This document shows, in pieces, positions 38,960 to 49,093 of a DNA stretch of 64,000 nucleotides (positions within the stretch are counted from its first letter, which is position 1; every line of letters begins with the position of its first letter). The position numbers and the translations under genes were made by a program. The notes beneath the pieces were generated by a model. That model did not search any database. It saw only the letters and a list, made by a program, of their open reading frames with translations, and was not told the origin of the DNA. The stretch comes from Castor canadensis. Taxonomy: Eukaryota > Chordata > Mammalia > Rodentia > Castoridae. The DNA is taken from positions 38,175,295-38,239,294 of the forward strand of contig NC_133389.1 in NCBI RefSeq assembly GCF_047511655.1, given 5' to 3'.

Positions 38960-39262
38960 CAGAATAAAACACCATATAAATGTGATATTAAATCTATCGT
39001 AACAAACTTTTCCAGGAATGAATGTGTAGTGAAATGACTAGAGACAAATCAAAGGCTGACCCAATTAGAAGACTGAAAAAATTATTTGTATGGGAGAAGT
39101 TTCTGCATGGAAGAAAATGACATACAACAAAATAAAAAGACAGAAAAACTGAGAAAAAGACATGTGACATATTATAAAAAAAGGCTACTTTTCTTCATAG
39201 TATAAGAGAATCTGTAAGTCAAAAAGAAAAATACTAAGACCCAATGGAAAATGGACAAAAAT
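38960..39262 (+). mobile_element. Possible old L1 remnant forming the provirus insertion site (weak)
   Basis: AAGACCCAATGGAAAATGGA followed by CAAAA is reminiscent of the L1 ORF2 stretch 'aatgggcaaaagacatgaa'. The provirus then interrupts it and TTTGTAGAAAAAAACTGTAC resumes at 47389. Only weak similarity. Confidence 0.3.
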
Positions 39263-39267
39263 AATAC
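39263..39267. repeat. Target-site duplication, left copy (AATAC)
   Basis: AATAC directly before the 5' LTR is identical to AATAC at 47384-47388 directly after the 3' LTR. A 5-bp duplication is consistent with retroviral integration. Confidence 0.75.
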
Positions 39268-39615
39268 TAAAGGGTTAACTCTCCAGGGTCCTTGAAGTCC
39301 CAAGCAGAGACCCTCACGCTGCCTAACTAACCTCTGACATAACGAAAGGCACAGCTGCCTGAGACCCCCAGGACACTTCCCCTTATTGCTGCCTGACTAC
39401 TTGCGAGGCGCAGCTGTCTGAAATCACAAGGACACTTCCCTTTATCGCTCCCTGGCTGCCTACCCCATAAGAGCTCCTCACCCCTAACCCCCCCCCCCAG
39501 GTGCGGCTTGTATCTCAGCCTGTTGAGAGTGCAGGACGCCCCTCGCCACTGAGAAATAAAGTGTGGTCTGGTCTGTAGAGGTCTCTTTTTCTTCTCTGTG
39601 TCCTCTTTTCTAACA
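39268..39615 (+). repeat. 5' LTR of the provirus
   Basis: 348 bp from TAAAGGGTTAACT to TCTAACA. It starts TA rather than the canonical TG. U3 holds a 59-bp-period tandem pair (starting at 39348 and 39407), then CCCCATAAGAGCTCC as TATA-equivalent, a C run, and AATAAA at 39555-39560 followed by a TG-rich block (GTGTGGTCTGGTCTG). Confidence 0.9.
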
Positions 39616-39617
39616 TT

Positions 39618-39635
39618 TGGTGCCAGGACTTCCCT
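39618..39635 (+). promoter_or_regulatory. Primer-binding-site remnant
   Basis: TGGTGCC, two bases after the LTR end, matches the first seven bases of several class I PBS types (for example Phe- or His-tRNA). The remaining bases (AGGACTTCCCT) do not fit a known tRNA 3' end that I recall. The primer tRNA therefore stays unassigned. Confidence 0.55.
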
Positions 39636-40225
39636 CCCTCCTCCAGTGCTCTCCATCGCTCTCTCTTGCTCATCTTCTTTCCCTTCTCTTGTTCTCTTAT
39701 CTTTTAATACTACGCGATGGATCTTGATCACCCCCCCACACACACACACACCCGCCCCATGCCAGCTCACTAAGACTGAATGGTAGCCAGCTGGTAAGCA
39801 ACCTGGAGGTTTTACATCTCCCACTGCCTTACTGTCACATGAGCAGGGAAGGTCTCCCAATGGAGGCCATATTGGATTGACCAAGTAACCACTGCTATTG
39901 TCTGTCTCTCTCTCTCCCAAACAGAACAGCTGAGATCTCCAGGCCAGAGACCTTTGCCATTTGTTTCTCTGTGCCCAACATCAGCCACTAATTATGGGAG
40001 ACACAAGGTAAGGATCTCCCTTTGCTCTTGGAGGTGCCCCAAGAGCAACACCTCTTTTCAGGAACTCTTTCCCTCTGGGTCCCAGGGACCCCCTTTGTTA
40101 GCTTGAAGCCAAGGGTGCTTGCTCAATCTCTCCAAGAACTCCTTGTCCAGCCTGGAACAAGGTAACCAGGGACACCCTCTTGCCAAGTCCATAGGCCCTC
40201 TCATCTTCCTGTTCTCCTCCTCAAC
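39636..40225 (+). other. Proviral leader with splice-donor-like site
   Basis: Non-coding, C-rich leader with a CA dinucleotide run at about 39737-39750. CACAAGGTAAGG at 40003-40012 is a good match to the 5' splice-site consensus (exon end 40007, GT at 40008-40009) and is in the expected place for the donor of spliced env mRNA. Confidence 0.55.
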
Positions 40226-41769
40226 ATGGGGAAGGGGGGTTAAATCAATCTGTCCCTACAGACAGTTGTCTTTTTTTGCCTTCTAAAAAACCTTGGGGCT
40301 CTTGGTTTAACACCAGACCTCAGACCCAAAAGACTCACATGCCTTTGTGTCCAAATGTGGCCTCGATACCAACTGGACCATAGTAATCATTGGCCCGAAT
40401 GCGGCACTTTCAAACCTGCCATTCTCTAGGACATGACTCACTTCTTCAATGAAATGGCAAATGGTCAGAGGTGTCCCTTACTTACAGGCCTTCTTTCTCC
40501 TCCATTCCTGTCCTTCTCTTTTCTCCAACTGGCCTATCAACTCCTTCTCTCTGACCGTTTCCTCCTCCTCAAAAACAACACCCATTCAAGCTCCCTTACC
40601 CTAGATCTCCTCTAATGATCCTCCTCCTCATTCAGACACACATGACCCTGCAGATGAACACCCTCATACCAGGCACCCTGATGGTACCCCCTTTTGCCTC
40701 CTTCTCCCTCCCTGGCCACCTCTCCATCTTTGCCCCCTACCATTCCCTCCCAGCCCATCAAGCCTAGTCCTCACCCCAGTCCCATGCCTTCCCCTCCTCT
40801 TATCTGGTCTCACACACACTGTTCCCTCTCTGTGAGGTGGCAGGGGCTGAGGGCACCATTTGGGTTCATGTTCCCTTTTCTTTGAGCAATATGTCTCAGA
40901 TAGAAAATCGCCTGGGATGTTTCTCTGAAATTCCCGCCAGATTCCACAAGGAGTTTCTCCACATAACTCAGGCTTATCACTTAACCTGGGCTGACCCATA
41001 TTATAGTCTCACTTCCACCCTATCCCCGGATGAGTGCAACCATATTTGGCAATCTGCCCAGGAATATGCCGATCAGCTACATGGACAAAGTCCTAGCCTC
41101 CACCTGGTAGCTGACAACGCTATTCCCTCTGCCAAACCAGATTGGACATACCAACTTGGGGATGCTGGCACAATTTGTATTAACCATATGATCTCTTGCC
41201 TCCTTGAGAGGATGAAAAATAATGCCCACACCCAGGTTAACCATGACAAAATAAGAGAGGTCACCCAGGGACCAGAGAAGAATCCGGCTCTTTTCCTAGC
41301 ACGTCTCATGGATGCCATCACTAAATATACTAGTCTAGACCTTAATTCCCTGGCTGGCACTCTTTCTCCATGTTCAATTTATAGGCCAGTAAGCCCCAGA
41401 TACTCGAAAAAAGCTAAGGTAATTAGAATGGGGTCCAAGACTCCTCAACAGGAACTTCCAAATGTGGCATTTTGAGTGTCCAATAATAGAGATGAAGAAC
41501 ATAAAAAAGAAAAGGAAAAACACCGCAAAGTTAAATACCAACTTCTGGCCTCAGCTCTACAGCCCCATGTGGGCCCACAAAAAACAACCTCAAGCCCTAC
41601 CCCTGCCCGTTGCTCCACCAGCACTCCTCCCACAAACTGTTTCTGGGGTGGCAACCCAGGACACTGGGCCAAGGCCTGCCCAAACCCCAGACCTCCCTCC
41701 AAGCTGTGCCCTTCCTGTGGCCAATGGGGATACTGGAAAATGGACTGTCCCCAGGGTCAGAACCCCTGA
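40226..41769 (+). pseudogene. gag: gag remnant (MA, CA, NC)
   Basis: The gene would begin at ATG 40226, whose second codon is glycine (MGKGG), the usual N-myristoylation context, but codon 6 is TAA. Matrix-like sequence continues in the same frame to about 40615 (for example CVQMWPRYQLD near 40350), with another stop at 40430. A frame change follows. The capsid occupies 40837-41475, including a PFSLSNMSQIE-type start and a major-homology-like QGPEKNPALFLARL near 41270. A TGA at 41473 separates it from nucleocapsid. NC has two zinc-knuckle boxes at about 41635-41755. In the first the second Cys is Gly, and in the second the His is Tyr, so both are damaged. The gene order matches class I ERVs that have two knuckles. 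It is not translatable as one product. Confidence 0.88.
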
Positions 41770-41990
41770 CCCTCAGTACTCCCTACTGCTCCCGAAACCC
41801 CGTATCATCAATTTTTGGAATGAGGAGGCCCAGGCCCCTTATCCCCACACCCCACAACAAACATAGTGGAGTCCAGGGAGCCCAGGGTAATGGGGACAGT
41901 GGCAGGCCAACAGATAACCTCTTCAAATTGACTCCCAGGTCTGGGGCACCCAATACCTTCAAGTAGCCCATCACCACAAACTTCTCCTCA
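41770..41990 (+). other. Gag-pol junction: protease apparently missing
   Basis: Only about 220 bases separate the end of the nucleocapsid region from sequence that already aligns with the linker before RT. A retroviral protease needs about 110 codons or more with an Asp-Thr-Gly active site. No such triplet was found in any frame here. Deletion or extreme decay of the protease is inferred. Confidence 0.55.
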
Positions 41991-44900
41991 AAACTCTTAA
42001 GGACCCCACAATCTTTGTCACAATACCTCAATATCCACTATACCTCTCTACCCTCCATGGACTTAAATCATCATTTCCCACCTCCTATAAGCCCAATTAC
42101 TTATTCCCACCTGCTCACCTCATAATACCTCCATCCTTGGAGTCTAGAAACCCAACAGTGACTACCAATTAGTACAAGATCTCAGAAAGATTAATGAGGA
42201 TGTCTTATTCACCTATCCCATGGTACCCAATCCCTATACCCTTCTTTCTACTATTCCTGCAACTACCCAGTTCTTCACAGTATTAGACCTCAAGGATGCC
42301 TTCTTTACTATCCTCTTACACCCTACATCCCAACCTTTGTTCACCTTCACCTGGACAGACCCTGACTCCCTTCTCTCCCAACAGCTAACATTGACTGTTC
42401 TGCCCCAGGGGTTCCAGGACAGCCCCCACCATTTTGGCCATGTTTTACAACATGACCTCCAGTCTTTAGATTTACACCCCAGTAGGCTCATCCAGTTCAT
42501 GGATGACCTTCTCCTGTGTAGTCCTACCCAACAACTTTGCCTAACATACACCATCTCTCTCCTCAATGCTTTTGCTGGGTGGGGATACAGGGTATCAAAA
42601 TAAAAGGCCCAATTAGTCTCCTTTTCTGTAACCTACCTTGGTCTTTCTCTCTTTCCTGGCTGCTGCTCCATCCCCACCGAGAGGATACAAAACTTATTAC
42701 AAATTCCCTTACTGTCCACCAAGAGGGAAACCTTATCCCTTCTAGGTCTTCTTAACTACTTCCAGACGTGGATTCCTAACTTCTCCCTGGTGGCCCAACT
42801 TCTGTACAAAGTCACCAAAGGGTCCCTAGATGAACCCATCCTCACCCCCTCCTCTTTAGTCCCCAATCTAGTCACTCTCAAAAAATCACTTAGTCAAGCC
42901 TCATCCTCCCATTTACCCAACACCTCCAAACCCTTCCTGTTTATTCACTCTAACAAGGGCCAAGCCCTAGGCAACTTATGCCAAAAGGCATGCAACACCC
43001 ATCACCTTATTACTTACCTCTCAAAACAGCTAGATCCAGTGTTCAGGGGATGGCCTTTTTGCCTCCATGTTCTAGCTGCTGTCGTGACTCTGATCCCAGA
43101 GGCTAATAAGCATATACTTCATAATCTCCTCACAGCTTTTTCCTTGCACTCCCTCAAAGACCTCTGTAGCCACTAAGCTTTTCTAACTCTACCTCCATCC
43201 CCACTACAGTTACTCCATGCCACTATGTTGGATCCACAAGTTTCTTTTCTGCGATGCCCAACCCTAAATCCAGCCACTCTCCTTCCTTCCATTCCACAAC
43301 AGGAAGGCCCCATTCACTCATGCTCTGAGACCCTAGACCTCACTCTCAACCCCTTCTCCCATATCATAAATACTCCCATACCAGATGCCCTGATTGGTTC
43401 ATAGATAGCAGAATCCTCCCATAAAACAGGATATGCCATCATACTTGCCCAAAAATAAGGACCCTAGTCTCCCTTCCCACTAAGTTACTGAGGCCTTACC
43501 TTTACCTCCCTAAACTTCCTCCCAACAGGCAGAACTCATCACCCTTACATGAACCCTTATCTAGCTCAGGAAAAGATAATTAATATTTATACAGATTCAA
43601 AATACGCATACAACATCATCCATTCCAACATCCCTTATTTGGAGAGAAAGGGGATTCTTAACCCAGCATGGAAACCCCATCATAAATGGATGCTTCACAC
43701 AGAAAGTCCTTGATGCAGCCATTCTACCCTCCTAGGCAGCAATAGTCCACTGCAGGGGACACCAAAGGGATGGACAATAACTTTCTCAAGATAATAATAC
43801 TGCTGACAGAATAGCAAAACAGGCAGCTCTCAAATTATTACCCTCCCAAAACCTATTCCTAACAAGGGACCCCCCCTCAAACCCCATACATCCCAGAAGA
43901 GGAACAAGCTCTCCTCTCCAAAGTGGCCCAAAAACATCAAGGCTGGTGGTACATAGATAACTGCCTAGTACTCCCTCAACAGACTATCCTTTCCACCCTC
44001 CAGTACCTACACAAATTGTTTCACCCTAATCTACAATCCCTAACTAACTTCCTTAAAACTCATACACATCTTACCTCTCAGGACACTTCTTACCTGCAAC
44101 ACCTAGCCCAAGGCTGCTCCACATGCAAGAAAAACCATCCCAACTCTAACCTCAGACCTCTGACCTCCCGACCCATCAGTTCCGAGGCTCTCTCCCAGTG
44201 GCAGATTGGCAGATCAACTTTACTCATATGCCATCCATCAAATGACACAAATATCTCCTAGTTCTGGTAGACATCTTCTCAGGATGGGTGGAAGCTTTTC
44301 TAACCTCAAATAAACGGGCCTCCACCAGTGCCACCATCCTGGTCCAGGAAATTATTCCGTGCTTCGGTCTCCCAACCTCCATTCAGTCTGACAATGGCCC
44401 AGAATTCACCTCCTCCATCTCCCAGGAGGTAGCCAAATACCTCCAAATTACATGGAAATTCCACATTCCTTGTCACCCACAATCCTCAGGCAAGGTCAAG
44501 CATACCAACCAGACCCTAAAACACACCCTCACTAAACTGGGTCTTGAGATCCACCAGGATTGGGTTAAGCTCCTTCCTTTGGCCATGCTCAATCTCTGGG
44601 CTCTCCCAGCAAAACCACCTCAATTAGTCTCTTTGAGCTCCTATAGGGGCATCCTTTCCTATCTCCAACTCTCCCAACACGTCAGTGTCCTCCCTCCCTT
44701 GCCCTCTCCATCTTCTTCTTCTCACCTGTCTTGGACAATACCCTCTGGAAGTATGCAGAGTCCCTCCTCCCAGCTCCCCATCCCACTAATAATTCCCCCA
44801 TTCAGGTGGGGGATCAAGTATATGTCTCCCCTCCACACATGGTGCCCTTGCATCCCTCTCTCCAAGATGGACAGGATCCTTTAGCGTCATTCTGACTACT

Positions 44901-45074
44901 CGCACAGCGGCCAAGCTCCAGGGACATCCTTCCTGGGTCCGTATATCCAGGCTCAAACTCCAAACTCCTTCTTTTCATTCCACCCCTACAGGACCCACTT
45001 CTCTGAGGATATCCCACTTACCTCCCATTCAAGAAAAGGAAGAAGCCCCAGGACTCCCCCCAACAGCCTCCTGA
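41991..45074 (+). pseudogene. pol: pol remnant (RT, RNase H, integrase)
   Basis: The RT N-terminus starts near 41996 (LKDPTIF). The frame changes before 42163, with a TAG at 42145. The RT core at 42220-42600 shows VLDLKDAFF (catalytic Asp), LPQGFQDSP and FMDDLLL (the YXDD box). TAA at 42601 and further frame changes interrupt the thumb/connection (42604-43176). RNase H at about 43380-43860 keeps a DWFIDS-like start and a YTDSKYA block, in different frames. Integrase at 43923-45074 has an HX3H pair and CSTC (zinc-binding HHCC) near 44000-44130, then a frameshift near 44262-44287, a DNGPEF block near 44390 and a PQSSGK block near 44475. The first catalytic Asp appears as Asn (QINFTHMP frame) and the Glu after PQSSGKV is Lys. 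The C-terminal domain continues to about 45074. Multiply broken and inactive. Confidence 0.9.
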
Positions 45075-45099
45075 TCTGTCCACATCAGACATGTAACTT

Positions 45100-46830
45100 A
45101 TGTTTCCTCTCCTCCTCTTTTTGTGGGCTGTTTACATTCTTGTTCCCCTTATCTTGAGTGTTGGGTTGTGGGCTACCTCTCCTCTAAGTGTACATGGTCC
45201 CAGCGATTGGCCTTAAGTGGCAGATACCTTATTCTGTGTGCCATGTTTCTTATGTTCCACTTATTCTTATCATCTGTGCCTTATTCTACCCTGTAACAAT
45301 AGATTCCTGCCCTCCCTCCCTATAAATGCCGTATATATCGCCTCCCATCTTGGAATTTTCAAAATCAACTTGATCAATGTGTCAAACAAGGACCCACTTT
45401 CTGCCTCCACAAGGGACAAACTTACATAATGGGGCCAACACTGGGACTTCTATAATATATGTTATCCAGCAATACCTCCTGGAGATGTAGTTCTGGCCCC
45501 GTCTCTGTTCCTACCATCCCCTCTCCTCTAGCTACAATTGCATCTATTGATAATCTAACTACAGCCCCTGTAGACTCACAACTGCCGCTGTGTCCCTGTA
45601 CCTCTGTCTATTCCCATATGCCATAAAGATGTTACAAAACAGACAAAGTCTTTTCCTGTTACATAAGTGGAAGAAAATACTCATTTGGAAACTTAACAGT
45701 TAATAGCTATTGGGGTTATGAAGATCCAGTTTGCCCTAGGATGACAGGCCCTGTCTGCTGGGAGTCTAAACCAAACAATGGGCTTAAAGCCCTCCTCAAT
45801 ACAATAGGACTTATGACTTACACCCTTGGATATACAAACTACTTGATCTCACCCATCATCTCCCAAATGATACAAATCCCTCTTTAGCTGAAGACTGTTG
45901 GCTATGTCTTTCTCCAATCTTCTCACCTGTATTGGCTACCCCCATAAACTTTAATCTTAATTCATCCTATAAAAAGTCACCCCCCTCCCCAATGTGTTTG
46001 TGGTGATACCCATCTAGTCCCCCACTTCTTCCAAAGCCCACAGGTGTGGCAAGATCAGTAGGGAAAATTCCTAAAGAGCTTTGTAATAAAACAACTCCAG
46101 TGACTGCTCCATCATTTTCCCTCCAATGCTCACCTCATTCTGGAAACTTTTTTGTTTGTAGAACCACAGCTTATGCTTGCCTGCCTCCTGAGTGAAAAGG
46201 GATCTGCACCCTGCCTTCCTGACTCCGCAAGTCAGTGTTATCCCTAACAACCAACCTCTCTCTATTCCCTTAGCAGCCTACATGGGATCAAAGAGAGCTA
46301 TCCAAATTATTCCCTTGCTAATAGCCATGAGAATCACAGCTGGAATAGATACAGGTGTTGGAGACATCTCCTCATCAATCAATACCTACCAAAAGTAGTC
46401 AATGGAGTTTAACAATGACCTCAAACTGGTCTCACAGTCCTTAATGGCCCTACAGGATGAGGTAGACTCACTCACCTCCATGGTACTCCAAAATAGAAGT
46501 GCACTGGAACTGTTAACTGCTGAAAAGGATGGAACATGCCTTTTCCTAAATGCAGAATGTTGCTTTTATACTAACAAATCTGGGGTGGTCATAAACATGG
46601 CCTGGGAGTTACAAGAGCGCATTATAAAAAGGAGACAAGAGCTAGCCAATTCATGCTCCTTCTGGAACAACATATGGAAGTGGGCACTGTAGGCATTACC
46701 TTTGGCTGGCCCCCTTTTTATGCTCCTCCTCTTACTCCTATTCTGGCCTTGCATAATAAATAAAATAAATAAAATTCCAGTTCCTCCTGTATTCACCTTT
46801 GCTGATGCAAGAACACTATGCTCAGGCTAA
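45100..46830 (+). pseudogene. env: env remnant (SU and TM)
   Basis: ATG 45100 opens a hydrophobic leader (MFPLLLFLWAVYILVPL), but the frame stops at 45214 (TAA). The surface-subunit region to about 46250 is a patchwork of short frames. The transmembrane subunit is clearer. MGSKRAIQIIPLL near 46280 resembles the cleavage-site/fusion-peptide region with only a partial basic motif. Two TM frames are separated by a TAG near 46396. The immunosuppressive-like region (LQNRSALELL, about 46488) is followed by the CX6CC cysteines (46537, 46558, 46561). A TAG at 46690 falls just before a leucine-rich membrane span, and the frame ends at TAA 46828. The CX6CC pattern identifies a gamma-type, covalently linked envelope. 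Not translatable in full. Confidence 0.88.
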
Positions 46831-47025
46831 CACTTAAGATAAATAACCCTACACCTCTTCGCTGACTGGTTTCTTCAAGAAAACGCCACAACGCAAGACC
46901 AGTTCAGGACCCTACTGCTATTACAAGCTATTGGCCCCAGGCTCACCATGCTGCCCCTTCTCAGCAGGAAGTAGACAGATGAGACCACAGCACCCCCTTT
47001 CTTTATACCCCTTCAGCGTCTGAAA

Positions 47026-47383
47026 TAAAGGGTTACCTCTCCAGGGTCCTTGAAGTGCCAAGTGGAACACCCCCCCCCATGCTGCCTAAGTACCCTCTGA
47101 TGTAACGAAATGCACAGCTGCTTGAGACCACAAGGACACTTCCCTTTAATGCTTCCTGGCTGCTTGCGAGGCACAGCTGTCTGAAATAAAGGACACTTCC
47201 CTTTATTGCTCCCTGGCTACCTACCCCATAAAAGCTCCTCACCCCTAGCCACCCCCCGCCTAGCGTGGCTTGTATCTCAGCCTGTCAAGAGTGCAGGACG
47301 TTCCTCACTACTGAGAAATAAAGCATGGTCTGGTTTGTAGAGGTTGCAGTCTCTTCTTCTTCTCTGCATCCTTTTTTCTAACA
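47026..47383 (+). repeat. 3' LTR of the provirus
   Basis: 358 bp, direct repeat of the 5' LTR with many substitutions and small indels. It keeps the 59-bp-period pair (GCACAGCTG at 47112 and 47171), the TATA-equivalent CCCATAAAAGCTCC at about 47225, AATAAA at 47317-47322 and the terminal TCTAACA. No convincing polypurine tract is visible just upstream. Confidence 0.9.
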
Positions 47384-47388
47384 AATAC
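47384..47388. repeat. Target-site duplication, right copy (AATAC)
   Basis: Pairs with 39263-39267. Confidence 0.75.
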
Positions 47389-47475
47389 TTTGTAGAAAAA
47401 AACTGTACTAATAAGAAAAATGTTAATTATAACTACAAGATTCTTATTATACTGGTTTTCTAATAATAAAATTGT

Positions 47476-49093
47476 TGAGAATTCCAAGATGGTGGCTAGA
47501 GGTAGGAAGCAAAAAGTGACCCTCCTACAGTGAAATCTTGGAGAGATGCTGGAGACACACTTTGCAGGCATAATCACTGAGAAAAGGCATAACTTTGACC
47601 CCTCCACACCTCCAGCTGGTGCAGAGAATCTCCACCTCACGTTAAACGGAGAAACCAGGAGGGCCCCCAGGGCTGCCAGTGGCTGGCACCCATACGGCTT
47701 GGGAAGACGTGGACCAGGTGAGCTTCGCGGTACCGCGGTACCCCCACATACAAGCCTGGGCCAGAGCAGCATGGCCCGCTGGACAGACTGACCTCCACCC
47801 GGGGAAAAAAGAGAAACTGAGTAATAAGCAATAAGAACAAATAAGACACGCAGGAAAGAGGGTGGGGCGCCCTGAGCACCGAAGATTGGGGGAAGGGAAT
47901 CCTTCCTGGAACTGTAAATAAACAAGCCGGGTGGGGCGGAGAGCCTCTGGCAGGAGCGGGGCGTGCACCCAGCAACTAGGAGCAGGAAAGCTTGTGAGAG
48001 TGGCGGAGGGAGAAAAACTCCACAGGAGAGGAGGGAAGACCCACTTCCCACGTGAACTGTAAACAAATATTGCGGCAGGCAGGAGCAGCAGCACCGCCCA
48101 GTAAGCAGGAGCAGGAAAGCTTGTGAAAGTGGCAGTGGGAGGAAAACTGCACAGAAGAGCGGGGAAAACCCACCTCCCACATGAACTATAAATAAACACG
48201 CAGGCCTGACAACGCGGGGGCAGTGTCACCTTTCCCAGTGCTTGGAAAGGGGAAAGCCTGTAGCAGAGGCTCCCGCACAGGAGAACTCTGAGCAAACAAA
48301 GCCTGTGGGACCAGGTGATTGCTAGCTCACCCCAGAGACCTGCATAAATAATGCCGCCAGCTACAGGCTGAGAGGAGCAGGCAGGCAAGCCACAGCTGCA
48401 GATACGACTCTCAGAACTGTCTCCAGATGCTTTTTTTTCTTTTTCTCCCTACCTTTGATGAGAGAACAACCAAATTACACCTGCAAGCTGAAAAACTTAC
48501 TGAAACTGTATTGCATTTGAACTGGGGACACTTGGTGGGGCTTTGTTTTTTTTTTTTTTTGTCTGTGTGTGTGTGTGTGAGTGTGTAGTTTTGTTCTACT
48601 TTATGCATCCCCTTTGATGAGACAACTACAGAACAACATCTGAGGCACCAACTCCAGGACTGGAGATTGAGACGGACACCCAAATTATTAAGACTGAAAC
48701 TGCATTGCATATAAACTTGGAAGTTTTTTGGTTTTTTTTTTTTTTTTAATTTTCTATTTTCCATTTTATTTTAATTCATTTTTATATATAGATATTTCTT
48801 TCATTTACTTATTTTTTATTTTTTATCTTTGATTTTCAACCTTCTGTCTCTCTAATGTCTGTTCAGCTTACTCTCGATTAGTACACTAACACTCCCTGTT
48901 TATACCTTTGAAACTCTCTTGTCTGATACCTTGTTCTGCTTTCTCCCTCTTGTCTGTATATTTGTTTTCCCCTTTAACTTCTTGCTTTCCATCTCAGCTC
49001 ACCCTTCCATTCTAAATATTACCATTGTTATTATTACAAGCTAGAAAATACTTAATTGCACACAGTACAGGGACAATAACAACACCAAGGACA
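47476..49093 (+). promoter_or_regulatory. L1 5' UTR with tandem units
   Basis: About 1.6 kb. CCAAGATGGTGGCTAGAGG at 47484 resembles the YY1-dependent start of mammalian L1. Two clear tandem copies with a 129-bp period begin at AGCAGGAAAGCTTGTGA (47981 and 48110), and a weaker relative lies before 47981. Poly-T, a (GT)n run at about 48560-48590 and A/T-rich DNA lead to ORF1. Confidence 0.7.

Larger units (their letters stand above)
39268..47383 (+). mobile_element. Class I (gammaretrovirus-like) endogenous provirus, full structure, inactivated
   Basis: The 8.1-kb element has two LTRs in direct orientation, a 5-bp flanking duplication (AATAC), a primer-binding-like site, an untranslated leader with a donor-like site, and gag, pol and env remnants in the retroviral order. 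The two CCHC-like nucleocapsid boxes, the RT FMDD-type motif, and the CX6CC cysteine motif with the adjacent immunosuppressive-like region in TM all point to class I ERVs related to the HERV-H/F-type group. Every gene carries stop codons and/or frameshifts. The LTRs differ at many positions, so the integration is old. The internal plus strand is unusually C-rich. Nothing here can encode a full viral protein. Confidence 0.93.

Noticed and set aside
39327-39920. 197-codon minus-strand frame over the 5' LTR and leader
   Set aside because: It runs antisense through LTR repeats and the C-rich leader, has no recognisable domain, and part recurs antisense in the 3' LTR.
46402-46692. Domesticated env (syncytin-like) gene
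   Set aside because: The upstream surface subunit is broken by many stops, and a stop precedes the membrane span, so no functional envelope can be made; kept only as a low-level observation.
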